Numbered from the stretch's first letter, positions 34,926 to 44,018 are shown. The stretch: 64,000 nucleotides of DNA from Microvirga vignae (GCF_001017175.1 NZ_LCYG01000037.1:122586-186585); one strand, 5' to 3'. The notes: a model not told the origin generated them from the letters alone. Numbers and translations: made by a program.

Positions 34926-35639
34926 GTGAGTGATGAGAGCCACCTTCGCGAGTCGATTTGCCGATTTGGTCGTTCCCTGTTCGAGCGCGGCCTCACGGCA
35001 GGATCATCCGGCAACATCTCGGTTCGATTGAGTGATGGAGGCTGGCTGACGACGCCGACCAACAGCTCCCTCGGTTTTCTCGATCCGGCCCGGCTGAGTC
35101 GCCTCGATGTGAATGGCCGTCTCGTTTCGGGCGATACACCCACCAAGGAACTGCCGCTCCATACGGCTCTCTATGCAACCCGCCAGGATGCCGGCGCGAT
35201 TGTCCATCTGCACTCCACCCACTCGGTTGCAGTCTCGATGCTTCCGGACGTGGACCCGGCCAATGCCCTTCCGCCGATGACCGCTTATTATGTAATGCGT
35301 GTCGGAAGAACCGCCCTCGTGCCCTACTATCGCCCGGGCGACCCCGCCGTTGCGGATGCTATTCGCGGGCTCGCGGGACGCTACAGCGCAGTCCTTCTCG
35401 CCAACCACGGTCCGGTCGTGGCCGGAAAGGACTTGGAAGCGGCCGTCTATGCGACGGAAGAGTTGGAGGAAACCGCGAAGCTCCTCCTTCTTCTGCACGG
35501 CCTGAACCCTCGCCTGCTGACCCGTGCACAGGTCAGGGACCTCGTCACGCATTTCAAGCTGGACGAGGCCATCGCCGAGGACGCTCACGATCACGCCTCC
35601 TGTTCCGATCCTCATGGCTGCTCCCACACAGGTAAATGA
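34926..35639 (+). CDS. otnC: 3-oxo-tetronate 4-phosphate decarboxylase OtnC (class II aldolase family)
   Basis: A 237-residue class II aldolase/adducin-fold protein. It has GSSGNISVRL at 26-35, catalytic Glu75 region (TKELPLHTALY), and zinc ligands His94, His96 and His161. In the tetronate pathway OtnC decarboxylates 3-oxotetronate 4-phosphate to dihydroxyacetone phosphate. It starts at GTG 34926. otnI follows after 3 nt. The last 20 residues (HDHASCSDPHGCSHTGK) are unusually rich in His and Cys and look like a metal-binding tail not needed for the fold. Confidence 0.93.
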   Translation: MSDESHLRESICRFGRSLFERGLTAGSSGNISVRLSDGGWLTTPTNSSLGFLDPARLSRLDVNGRLVSGDTPTKELPLHTALYATRQDAGAIVHLHSTHSVAVSMLPDVDPANALPPMTAYYVMRVGRTALVPYYRPGDPAVADAIRGLAGRYSAVLLANHGPVVAGKDLEAAVYATEELEETAKLLLLLHGLNPRLLTRAQVRDLVTHFKLDEAIAEDAHDHASCSDPHGCSHTGK

Positions 35640-35642
35640 TCA

Positions 35643-36452
35643 ATGCCTCGTTTCTCGGCTAATCTCGGTTTTCTGTTTTCCGACCTCCCGGAGCCAGAGC
35701 GAATTGCCGCCGCCGCTGCGGCTGGCTTCAAAGCCGTGGAGATGCATTGGCCTTATCAGGTACCTGCCTCGGAGATGCGTGATGCCCTCGCACGAAGCAA
35801 GGTGACGATGCTGGGATTGAATACCCCTGTGGGGAATGCGGCCGCAGGCGATTTCGGTCTAGGAGCCCTGCCGGGTCGAGAAAGCGAATTTCAACAGGCC
35901 GTGGATCAGGCCCTTTCCTATGGATCCGCGATTGGCGCTTCCGCCGTTCACTGTATGGCCGGAATTGTCCCGGCAGACGAGTTCGCAGCCGAGCGCACAT
36001 TTATCGGCAATCTGCGTGTCGCGGCCGACAAGGCCGCACAGGCCGGGCTGGCCATCTTGATCGAGCCCATCAATCATCGGGACAAGCCGGGCTATTTCCT
36101 TCATCGCGTCGAGCAGGCCGCATCGATCATCGAGCAGGTCGGCCGCGGCAATGTCAGGATCATGTTCGACTGCTATCACACGCAGATCATGCAGGGCGAT
36201 CTGACGCAGCGGCTGAGGACCTATCTCGAGCTCATCGGACACGTGCAGATCGCAGCGGTGCCAACGCGCGCCGAACCGGACGGAGGTGAAATCAACTATC
36301 TCGACATATGCCGAACCCTCGACGGCCTCGGGTACGCCGGCTGGATTGGAGCGGAGTACAAGCCGCGAGGGAGAACAGAGGATGGTCTGAGCTGGCTCTC
36401 AGCCTGGTCGGACGATCACGTCACCGTCAATCAGACTGGAACGAAGCCATGA
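35643..36452 (+). CDS. otnI: 2-oxo-tetronate isomerase OtnI (hydroxypyruvate isomerase family)
   Basis: A 269-residue TIM-barrel isomerase of the xylose-isomerase-like superfamily. FSANLGFLFSDLPEPERI at the N-terminus, ILIEPINHRDKPGYFL (metal-ligand Glu), MFDCYHTQIMQGDL and the C-terminal IGAEYKP are Hyi/OtnI signatures. It should convert 2-oxotetronate from LtnD to 3-oxotetronate for OtnK. It overlaps otnK by 4 nt (ATGA). The general family name is hydroxypyruvate isomerase; context favours the tetronate role. Confidence 0.92.
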   Translation: MPRFSANLGFLFSDLPEPERIAAAAAAGFKAVEMHWPYQVPASEMRDALARSKVTMLGLNTPVGNAAAGDFGLGALPGRESEFQQAVDQALSYGSAIGASAVHCMAGIVPADEFAAERTFIGNLRVAADKAAQAGLAILIEPINHRDKPGYFLHRVEQAASIIEQVGRGNVRIMFDCYHTQIMQGDLTQRLRTYLELIGHVQIAAVPTRAEPDGGEINYLDICRTLDGLGYAGWIGAEYKPRGRTEDGLSWLSAWSDDHVTVNQTGTKP

Positions 36453-37714
36453 AGCTCGGATGTATTGCGGATGATCTGACCGGGGCAACGGATCTTGCCC
36501 TCATGCTGTCTCGCGAGGGCCTCCGCACGGTTCAGACAATCGGCGTCCCGGACCCCGATCTCAATTTGTCGGACGCGGATGCCGTCGTCGTGGCTCTCAA
36601 GTCCAGAACCATCCCCGCGCAGGAGGCAATCGAGCAGTCATTGGCAGCCGCCGAAGCCCTGCTGAAAGTCGGCGCACGCAATCTGTTCTTCAAATACTGT
36701 TCCACCTTCGACTCCACGGACGAAGGCAATATCGGGCCGGTGACCGAGGCGCTTCTCGCCTTCACGGGCAGCGACTTCACCCTCGCCTGCCCTGCTTTTC
36801 CGGCCAATGGCCGCACGGTCTACAAAGGCCACCTGTTCGTCAACGGCGTGCCGCTGCACGAGAGCAGCATGAAGGACCATCCGCTGACGCCGATGCAGGA
36901 TTCCAATCTCGTCCGGGTTCTTCAACGGCAGACCAAACTTTCGGTCGGTCTCGTGACCTTCGAGGATATCGAGGCAGGTCCGGATGCGATCCGCTCGGCC
37001 TTCGAGCGGGAGAAAGCCGCGGGACATCAGATCGTCATCGTCGACGCACTGACCGACGACCACCTGCGGGCGATCGGTCTCGCGGCAGCCGACCTGCCTC
37101 TCATCACTGGCGGATCGGGCGTCGCCATGGGCCTTCCTGCCGCTTACCGGGCGAGCGGTGCTTCGGCTCTCTCGCCCCGTGACGAAGGCTTCGATGCTCC
37201 TGCCGGGCGTGAAATCATTCTGGCGGGTTCGTGCTCGAGTGCGACGAGACGGCAGGTCGAGATCGCCATCGAACGCGGGATACCGGCCCTCCGCCTCGAC
37301 CCCATGGACCTGGCGTCGGGCAAGGTCACGTCGCAAACGGCTCTCGCATGGCTGGCCGCCCAGCCTGCGAACGGGCCGGTCCTGATCTATTCCACCGCCT
37401 CGCCGGACGATGTGCAGGACGTCCAACGCAGGCTCGGTCGCATGAACGCGGGCGAGATCGTCGAGGCGACTCTTGCCGAGATCGCTCAAGCTCTTCCGGA
37501 ACTCGGCTTCACACGCCTGATCGTCGCCGGAGGCGAGACGTCGGGAGCCGTCGTCAAGGCTCTCTCCGTTGACGCACTCACGATCGGTCCCGAGATCGAT
37601 CCGGGCGTTCCATGGACGCGCTCTCTTGCGGGCGCCGATCTCGCGCTCGCACTCAAATCCGGCAATTTCGGAGCTCCGGACTTCTTCCTGAAGGCCTGGT
37701 CGATGCTTCGGTGA
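36449..37714 (+). CDS. otnK: 3-oxo-tetronate 4-kinase OtnK (DUF1537 family)
   Basis: A 421-residue kinase. The N-terminus LGCIADDLTGATDLALMLSREG and RTVQTIGVP match OtnK closely; ACPAFPANGRTVYKGHLFVNG, PLITGGSGVAMGLP and IVAGGETSGAVVKAL (nucleotide-binding C-terminal domain) follow. It phosphorylates 3-oxotetronate at C4. The ATG at 36449 overlaps the otnI stop; a longer frame back to 36308 lies inside otnI and is rejected. The related kinase DtnK phosphorylates D-threonate itself, so some activity toward that compound, which would feed PdxA2, is possible. Confidence 0.93.
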   Translation: MKLGCIADDLTGATDLALMLSREGLRTVQTIGVPDPDLNLSDADAVVVALKSRTIPAQEAIEQSLAAAEALLKVGARNLFFKYCSTFDSTDEGNIGPVTEALLAFTGSDFTLACPAFPANGRTVYKGHLFVNGVPLHESSMKDHPLTPMQDSNLVRVLQRQTKLSVGLVTFEDIEAGPDAIRSAFEREKAAGHQIVIVDALTDDHLRAIGLAAADLPLITGGSGVAMGLPAAYRASGASALSPRDEGFDAPAGREIILAGSCSSATRRQVEIAIERGIPALRLDPMDLASGKVTSQTALAWLAAQPANGPVLIYSTASPDDVQDVQRRLGRMNAGEIVEATLAEIAQALPELGFTRLIVAGGETSGAVVKALSVDALTIGPEIDPGVPWTRSLAGADLALALKSGNFGAPDFFLKAWSMLR

Positions 37715-37799
37715 AGCCCCTCGAGCAACCCTTTCAGGTTTGCCCACACACTAGAACCACGCCGACGGCGCCTTGCGCTTGGGGCAGGAGGAACGCGCC

Positions 37800-39188
37800 A
37801 TGAACTATCACACCTATTACTCAAAGGCCGACCAGCCCGTGGAGACCTGCGTCGTCGGCACAGGCGGGTTCGGACAGAGCTTCCTCGCCCAGGCCCAGCG
37901 CGTTCCGCTGATGAACGCACGGATTGCCGTCGATCTGACGGCTGAGAGCGCCGCATCAGGTCTGAAAGCTGCAGGTATCGAGCCGCGCAACGTTCAAATC
38001 TGCACATCGCAAAGCGACGCAAAAGCCGCCTGGGACCGGGGAGACTACATCGCAGCGGGCGATCTCGCCGTCGTGGTCGAACTCCCGATCGATGTTGTCG
38101 TCGAGGCAACCGGACAGCCCATTGCGGCAGCCCGTCACGCCCTCATCGCCATCGAGGCCGGAAAGCATCTTGCGCTCGTGACGAAGGAGCTCGATAGCGT
38201 GGTTGGACCGGGGCTCAAGGCGCTTGCGGCAGACCAGAGCAAGATCGTCACGACCGTGGACGGCGATCAGCCGAGCCTGCTCATCGGTCTCGCCACATGG
38301 GCGGAGGTGATGGGTTTCGATATCGTCGCCGCAGGAAAATCGAGCGAGTATGACTTCGTCTTCGATCCCACCTTGTGCCAAGTGAGCAGCAACGGGCGCG
38401 TCGCGGGAGACATCAACCTCACACCGTATTGGGAGCTGGGGACGCGCGCCGTGGACGATATCTTGAGCGCACGACATGCAGCCCTCGCGGCCTTTCCGCA
38501 GCGAGCCGTTCCGGACCTGTGCGAACTCCTGGTTGTCGCGAACGCCACCGGCCTGCAGCCCGACCGCATGGATCTTCATGCTCCGCTCGCCAGAACCAAC
38601 GAAGTACCGACGATCTTTTCAGAGCGGCGATCGGGCGGCATTCTCACAGGTGCACGGCGCCTTGATGTGTTCCACTGCCTGCGCAGGCCCGATGAGATCA
38701 GTTTTGCGGGTGGCGTCTTTGTCGTGATCCGGTGCGAGGATGCCAGGAGCTGGGACATGCTGGCCCAGAAGGGACATATTGTCAGCCGGACCGGGGAAAC
38801 CGCGATGGCGTATCTGCCCCGTCATCTCCTGGGTCTTGAGGCCGCTACCAGCATTCTCGACGCCACCATTCATCGCGTCTCCGGCTACGGCGACGACTAC
38901 CAGCCGCGCTACGAATTGATTGCGGTTGCAACGGAAGACCTTCCTGCAGGAACGCTGCTGACCATGGGAGGACACCACCACACGATTTCCGGCGTCACGG
39001 CCGAATTCAGGCCCGCTGGGCCGCTGACTTCCGAGGCGCCGGCACCGTTCTATCTAGCTGCAGATTGCAGGTTGGCGACCTCCATCAGGAAGGGGGAGGA
39101 AATCCGCGTCGGCCAGTTGGAGCTGCCGGGAGACTCGCCCCTGCTCTCGCTGCGCCGCATTCAGGATGCACGCTTCTTCCGCCGCTGA
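37800..39188 (+). CDS. COG4091-type NAD(P)-binding dehydrogenase with SAF domain
   Basis: A 462-residue protein. An N-terminal Rossmann part (ETCVVGTGGFGQSFLAQAQ at about 17-35) belongs to the homoserine-dehydrogenase-like fold; VVVEATGQPIAAARHALIAIEAGKHLALVTKELD and TVDGDQPSL are conserved stretches. The C-terminal 90 residues resemble a SAF domain (EDLPAGTLLTMGGHHHTISGV, KGEEIRVGQLELPG). The ATG at 37800 has an ideal AGGAGG. Such proteins are often labelled homoserine dehydrogenase or FlgA-like, but the context is sugar-acid catabolism. A role in oxidising a branched or epimeric tetronate is inference; I know of no established reaction. Confidence 0.8.
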   Translation: MNYHTYYSKADQPVETCVVGTGGFGQSFLAQAQRVPLMNARIAVDLTAESAASGLKAAGIEPRNVQICTSQSDAKAAWDRGDYIAAGDLAVVVELPIDVVVEATGQPIAAARHALIAIEAGKHLALVTKELDSVVGPGLKALAADQSKIVTTVDGDQPSLLIGLATWAEVMGFDIVAAGKSSEYDFVFDPTLCQVSSNGRVAGDINLTPYWELGTRAVDDILSARHAALAAFPQRAVPDLCELLVVANATGLQPDRMDLHAPLARTNEVPTIFSERRSGGILTGARRLDVFHCLRRPDEISFAGGVFVVIRCEDARSWDMLAQKGHIVSRTGETAMAYLPRHLLGLEAATSILDATIHRVSGYGDDYQPRYELIAVATEDLPAGTLLTMGGHHHTISGVTAEFRPAGPLTSEAPAPFYLAADCRLATSIRKGEEIRVGQLELPGDSPLLSLRRIQDARFFRR

Positions 39189-39217
39189 TTTCGGCCACGC
39201 CCCAGAGCACAAATTTG

Positions 39218-40192
39218 ATGCGATTTCTCTCCAACCTGCGGCCCGATCATTTCACCATCGCACTGCTCGCCACAGCGGCTGTAGGAACCTCTCTTCCTGC
39301 GACCGGGGCGGCTATCCCGCTCCTCAAGATCATCATCTCGTCTTCGATAGCGGTTTTGTTTTTCCTCCAGGGAGCCCGCCTTTCGCGGGACACGATCATC
39401 AAAGGCGCCATTCACTGGCGCCTCCATCTGACGGTGTTCGCCGCCACCTTCATTCTGTTCCCAATTCTCGGCTTGGTATTGAGCCGAGGTCTGGAATCGG
39501 TCCTGGCACCCGGAATCGCTTTGGGTGTGCTCTATCTGTGCCTCCTGCCGTCCACGATCCAATCCTCGATCACGTTCACATCGCTTGCGAACGGCAACGT
39601 GGCTGCTGCCATATGCAGTGCCTCTGCATCGAACATGCTGGGAGTGTTCCTAACGCCTCTGCTCATGAGCTTTTTCATGCATACGGGAGGCACTATCCCA
39701 TTGAGTTCCATTGGTTCCGTCGTAGCTCAGATACTCGTTCCATTCGTTGCAGGGCACTTTGCGCGATCGTGGATTGGAGGATGGGCCGAGCGTCATCGGA
39801 AACTCACCGGCTTCGTGGATCGCGGAGCCATCTTGCTCGTCGTGTACTACGCCTTTGGTGAGGCCGTCGTGAACGGGTTATGGCACCAGCTGAGCCCACG
39901 AGATCTGATTATTCTTTTGCTTCTCAGCTGCGTCCTTCTCGCCCTCGTTCTCGTGATCATGACAGGTGCAAGCCGATTGCTGGGTTTTTCGCGCCAGGAC
40001 GAAATCGCCATCGTGTTCTGTGGATCTAAGAAAAGTCTTGGCAGCGGCGTTCCGATCGCGAGCATTCTCTTTCCGGCCGCCATGGTCGGTGCGATTATCC
40101 TGCCGGTTATGCTATTCCACCAGATTCAGCTGATCGTCTGCGCCGTTCTGGCTCGCTGGTATGCAGGGCGTCTTGATCCTGTCTCCCACTAG
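39218..40192 (+). CDS. Bile acid:sodium symporter family (SBF-like) permease
   Basis: A 324-residue integral membrane protein with nine to ten hydrophobic segments. FLQGARLSRDTIIKGAIHW, LPSTIQSSITFTSLANGNVAAAICSA and FCGSKKSLGSGVPIASILFP are motifs of the SBF-like/YfeH group. The ATG at 39218 lacks a strong ribosome site but is 29 nt after the preceding stop, so it is probably in the same operon. It could export or import a pathway acid, giving the locus a second carrier beside TctABC. Confidence 0.88.
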   Translation: MRFLSNLRPDHFTIALLATAAVGTSLPATGAAIPLLKIIISSSIAVLFFLQGARLSRDTIIKGAIHWRLHLTVFAATFILFPILGLVLSRGLESVLAPGIALGVLYLCLLPSTIQSSITFTSLANGNVAAAICSASASNMLGVFLTPLLMSFFMHTGGTIPLSSIGSVVAQILVPFVAGHFARSWIGGWAERHRKLTGFVDRGAILLVVYYAFGEAVVNGLWHQLSPRDLIILLLLSCVLLALVLVIMTGASRLLGFSRQDEIAIVFCGSKKSLGSGVPIASILFPAAMVGAIILPVMLFHQIQLIVCAVLARWYAGRLDPVSH

Positions 40193-40473
40193 TCCAACAT
40201 GTCCGCTCTGGGTCGAAAACAGCCCTTCAGCGTGGCCGTGTAAAGGTCCGCTCACCCTGCAGGTCCGGAGATTCGGTTTACTTCCGCTCAGTGCCGTTAC
40301 CGGAACTTGCACGGATTGGCAGCGGGTAAGTGATGAACTTTGTGCATCGCTGGACAGACCGTGAGCCTTCAAAGACTTCGGCCTTGGTGCAGTCAACGAC
40401 TGCCGCCAACGCGAATGCCGATCAGACAGGTGGCTTGGTCCAGAGTGGATCGACGTCGTTCAGGATCGGCGTC

Positions 40474-42414
40474 TCAATCCCCTATGACTTCGTATGCTCC
40501 AATCTCAGGCCCTGCCCCCTGCGGGCGTGAGACCCCTCGTTGGTCGGTCGGCAGCGAGGTGGGAGGGTCGGCCATGTTGGCCGCAGGGCTGTTGCGGAAA
40601 ATTGCCATGGTCGGCGTCTTGCCCGGGCTATTCAGCTGCAGGGGCTGCAGCTGAGGATCGCTCGTCGTCACCACGCCAGGACAGGCGGAAAACTGCCCCG
40701 TCCCGGAGCCATTGCTCATGATCAGGTTGCCGGCGCCTTTCACATGCATGTTGTGGGTGTAGAAACATTCATTGGCACCATTGTTGGAAATGATCGTGTT
40801 GTTCAGAATAAATGTGACCGGCGCGCCACCCCCGCCCGGACCGCCTTCGTCTTCCTTGCTCGCATAGACCACGATGGCCGCGCCGGAGCCGGTGCTCTGG
40901 TTGCCGCTGAAGGTCGAGTGGGTGACCTCCAGGACATTGTCCAAGGAGAAGATCGCGCCGCCGGCATCGGCCCCGTTAGCGGCCGATCCTCCCCCCGCGT
41001 TGCCTCGGGTCACGTAGTTGTTGAAGAAGGTGCTGTTGTTTACCCGGACGGTGCCGTTGTGGTTGAAGATGGCGCCGCCCAGTGCGCCGCCGCCGCCGCC
41101 CTCCCACTGACCGGCGCGGCCGCCAAAGGGACCGCCTGTGCCGGGCTCAGCCGAACAGCCCCACAGCACCTGGCAAAACGCTGCAACTCCGCCGCCGCCG
41201 CCAAAGCCGCCGTCCCCACCTTCTAAACTGAAATCATCGACGCTCGCGGCGCCACCACCGCCACCGAAACCACCATCACCACCGCCGCTCTTGCCAGCGC
41301 CCCCGCCACCGCCATAGCTACCCGGGGCACCATCGCCCCCACAGCTCTGCCAGAAGGAGCAGAAAAAGTAATCTATACCTCCGCCGCCGCCACCACCACC
41401 GCCGGGACAGGTTTCGTGGTGGCCGTCGTGCCCAGTACTTCCACCACTTCCGCCGCAGCGATAAGCACCGAGGCCGCCAGTCGCGCCATAGCCGAAGGTG
41501 CCATCGCCGCCCCCAAAAACCGTCCCGCCACCGCCACCGCCACTGCCGGCGTATAGGCAGTACCCAGAAATACTGCCACCTTGACCACCATTGCCACGCG
41601 AACCGCCACCGCCGCCGCCCGCGTTATAGCATCCGTTACCGCCGTTTCCCGACAGCCCTCCGCCTCCCCCGCCGCCGGATGCGTCCGCATAGCCGCCTCC
41701 GTTACCCCCGACCGCTCCGTTGTTCTCGAACGTGCTGCTTTCGACCGTGAGGGAGGAACCCTCACCGACGTAAATCGCTCCACCCGCTCCCAGGCCACCA
41801 CCCCCACCGCTATTGCCGCCATCTCCGCCTTTGATGTGGAAGCCTTTGACGTAGACGTTTCTGAGGGTCAGATCGCCGGTGCGCCAGGGATCATCGTCAA
41901 CATAGCGGGCGCCGACCGCGAACAGACGCGAGTTGCCGGGGGAAAAGAGATCCATCCACAGCAGCGTTGAACCATTGCCTTCGATGATGATCTTCGAGGT
42001 AATGATCGGGGTGGCTGTCGGGCCATAGGGGTTGTAGGCGTCCCCGTCCCAGAAATGGTCAAACACAAAGACGGCCCCCGGAAGCAACTCAATGGTGTCA
42101 CTATCCCCACTGCCTGCGACGCACCCGGTGGCGTAGTAAGTGTCCGGGGAAGTTGCGCTGATCGCGATGTTCCAGTTGATCTCTGCCGAGTAGATGGCCT
42201 CCTGCAGCGAGCACTGGCCGTTGGTGATCCCTTGCTGGGTTGTCGTGACTTGGATCGTGGCCGCCGTGGCATGCTGGGGACAGCCTACGGTCAGCATCAG
42301 AGGGACGGCGAGTGCCGCCCATTGCTGGCCCCGCTTTCGTGATGAGGCAACGTGGTGCGAGAGTGTCAGGAGGGTGCTGAGGCTTCGCTCGCCGGAAGGG
42401 ATCGTGTGTCGCAT
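40474..42414 (-). CDS. Secreted glycine-rich beta-helix-type protein with CSLREA-like and choice-of-anchor Q-like motifs
   Basis: A 646-residue exported protein. After a long basic N-terminus comes a hydrophobic signal (ALAVPLMLTVG, cleavage near TAA). Near 70 stands NGQCSLQEAIYSAEIN, a variant of the CSLREA motif of secreted bacterial repeat proteins. Residues 195-460 contain many glycine clusters (runs of 5-9 Gly) interrupted by Cys-containing loops and by beta-helix rungs such as SSLTVESSTFENNGAVGG. Later rungs (VRVNNSTFFNNYV, LEVTHSTFSGNQSTG) and the ending TDQRGVSRPQGAGPEIGAYE match right-handed beta-helix and choice-of-anchor Q proteins. Likely a surface or biofilm protein; substrate or partner unknown. 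Monocistronic. Confidence 0.85.
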   Translation of the reverse strand: MRHTIPSGERSLSTLLTLSHHVASSRKRGQQWAALAVPLMLTVGCPQHATAATIQVTTTQQGITNGQCSLQEAIYSAEINWNIAISATSPDTYYATGCVAGSGDSDTIELLPGAVFVFDHFWDGDAYNPYGPTATPIITSKIIIEGNGSTLLWMDLFSPGNSRLFAVGARYVDDDPWRTGDLTLRNVYVKGFHIKGGDGGNSGGGGGLGAGGAIYVGEGSSLTVESSTFENNGAVGGNGGGYADASGGGGGGGLSGNGGNGCYNAGGGGGGSRGNGGQGGSISGYCLYAGSGGGGGGTVFGGGDGTFGYGATGGLGAYRCGGSGGSTGHDGHHETCPGGGGGGGGGIDYFFCSFWQSCGGDGAPGSYGGGGGAGKSGGGDGGFGGGGGAASVDDFSLEGGDGGFGGGGGVAAFCQVLWGCSAEPGTGGPFGGRAGQWEGGGGGALGGAIFNHNGTVRVNNSTFFNNYVTRGNAGGGSAANGADAGGAIFSLDNVLEVTHSTFSGNQSTGSGAAIVVYASKEDEGGPGGGGAPVTFILNNTIISNNGANECFYTHNMHVKGAGNLIMSNGSGTGQFSACPGVVTTSDPQLQPLQLNSPGKTPTMAIFRNSPAANMADPPTSLPTDQRGVSRPQGAGPEIGAYEVIGD

Positions 42415-42921
42415 GGGGTGACCTCGATCAAGTCGTCACCCCCCGTATGCCCGTCATGATCAATTATCGAAATAAGTATTCGGCTCTGACGAACTGCACA
42501 CTCAACCAACACACACTATCGTATGCTCGAAGCGCCTTCGCGTGTTCAAACACTGCTGGAACAATCTACTCGAACTGTGCCCGCTGTGTCTCTAACCCTC
42601 AAGTGTAGAGGCAAGGCACTAATGCGCAAACGTCTGCATGGGGTCAAACTCGGAAGCTCCCTGCTCTTCACAAACGTCGGCTTACCGCTCACAAGCTGAC
42701 CAAGATGCAACGTCTGTGATGTGCCACAAGCGGTCTCCTCCCAGGTCTTTGATTACCAAGCTCGGCCCGGGCTACTGGCTGATGTGCGCGGGTTCTGGGA
42801 ATCCGGCGCAGCCAAGTGCGAAAGCTTCTCAGGTTTCTCTAACAACGCGAAGTCGTGGTGTCGCTCCTATCTGGGGAACCTGCACCTACAAAACCAGGAG
42901 GACTGGATCTTTGCCGGCTTC
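42415..42921. other. Intergenic region, no gene seen
   Basis: About 507 nt upstream of the glycine-rich gene and downstream of the Crp/Fnr gene. It is less GC-rich at 42460-42560, where the promoter of the glycine-rich gene should lie. Short frames in it do not resemble proteins. Confidence 0.5.
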
Positions 42922-43659
42922 TCACCTCCTCAGGTGAAGATAGGTGGGGTCGAACTCGCCGGCGGCTTGGAGAGCCCCGAAGTCCGGGATCTCCAACGTG
43001 CTGCCCCGCAGCACGATCAGGCCGTCCTTCCTGAGATCCTGGAGGACACGGTTCACATGGACTGTCGAAAGCCCCAGGGCATCCGCGAACTCATTCTGGG
43101 TCACCGGCACATCACAGCCATTTTCCCTGGCAAGCCTGACGGCCTTCAATCGGATCTGAAGCTCACAAAGGACATGGGCCATGCGCTGATAGGCCGATCG
43201 GCGGCCCAACCCGATCATCCACTCGCGGAAGATGGCCGCATCGATCAGAGCATCGCGCCAGAGGATGTCGCCCAGGTTGGGATAGCGCCGCAGCACGTCC
43301 CGCAGGTTCTGGTGCGGGATCGATGCTATGCTGCTACCCACTAGGGCTCCGACGCTGTTGTCCATAACGTGCAAATGGAGACTTTGCAGATCCGGAATAT
43401 CGCCCGGGATGTAGAAGCCCATGATCTGCCGCTTGCCGTCGGGCAGGATCTTGTAGCGGCATACAAAGCCGCTGAGGATCAGGGCACAAACGGAGGGGCG
43501 CTCCCCGTCCCGGACGATGTCCGTGTCCGCATCGACCACTTTCACGTTCATGGGCAGGTCCAGGACCGCCTGCTTCTCCTCGTCCGACAGGTCGGCCACG
43601 CTGCTCAGCTTCCGAAGCAGCGCGTTTGCCTGAGACTGTTCATGCAGTGAAGATCTCAT
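42922..43659 (-). CDS. Crp/Fnr-family transcriptional regulator
   Basis: A 245-residue regulator. The N-terminal cyclic-nucleotide-binding-like beta barrel (about 30-150) contains RDGERPSVCALILSGFVCRYKILPDGKRQI and FYIPGDIPDLQSLHL. The C-terminal winged helix has VTQNEFADALGLSTVHVNRVLQDLRKDGLI. The Arg/Ser pair needed for cAMP binding is not evident and there is no Fnr-type Cys cluster, so the signal is unknown. The ATG at 43659 follows GGAGG at good spacing; a frame to 43707 is not needed. Members of this type are abundant in Methylobacteriaceae. Confidence 0.92.
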   Translation of the reverse strand: MRSSLHEQSQANALLRKLSSVADLSDEEKQAVLDLPMNVKVVDADTDIVRDGERPSVCALILSGFVCRYKILPDGKRQIMGFYIPGDIPDLQSLHLHVMDNSVGALVGSSIASIPHQNLRDVLRRYPNLGDILWRDALIDAAIFREWMIGLGRRSAYQRMAHVLCELQIRLKAVRLARENGCDVPVTQNEFADALGLSTVHVNRVLQDLRKDGLIVLRGSTLEIPDFGALQAAGEFDPTYLHLRR

Positions 43660-43778
43660 TGTCCCGCCTCCAGGCCCTTTGGCTTGTTTATGGCCCACCG
43701 TCCCCACCAGGACCTAACCACCTTCCAGCAATCCACCTCTGCCGTTCTGATGCCATAGAAGATCGTCATCGCGCTCCA

Positions 43779-44018
43779 TCAACGAGAGCGCAGCGCATTG
43801 TGCCGCTCCAGCTCGAGCAGGATTGCCTCCCGGTGTGCCTGCCATGCGGCAAGGGTTTCCCGCAAGGTCCGCAAGAGCTTTTCCGCCTCGGACGTATCGT
43901 GGCCGTCCCGACGCATTCTCTCGATGAGAAGCATCTGGCTGGTGATGCGTCTTTCACCTTCAGCGATATCGCACTCAGCCTTGGCAAGGTGCTCTCTCTC
44001 AAGGGCAGGATCTGGCAT
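43779..44018 (-). CDS. Conserved small coiled-coil protein of unknown function
   Basis: Seventy-nine residues, almost wholly helical with heptad-like spacing: REHLAKAECDIAEGERRITSQMLLIERMRRDGHDTSEAEKLL, then ETLAAWQAHREAILLELER. Proteins with the signature MRRDGxDTxEAExLLxTLxxTL are common small genes in Methylobacteriaceae and Bradyrhizobiaceae, often several per genome. Their function is not established. An alternative GTG start four codons upstream (44030) exists. It is divergent from the CheB gene. Confidence 0.7.
   Translation of the reverse strand: MPDPALEREHLAKAECDIAEGERRITSQMLLIERMRRDGHDTSEAEKLLRTLRETLAAWQAHREAILLELERHNALRSR

Noticed and set aside
40330..40654. Short plus-strand frames downstream of the symporter gene
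   Set aside because: They overlap each other and the 3' end of the glycine-rich gene, and have no ribosome sites or homology.
41000..41800. Dense GCC/CCG/CCA-type triplet runs suggesting a simple-sequence DNA repeat
   Set aside because: They are explained by glycine codons on the minus strand of the beta-helix protein gene.
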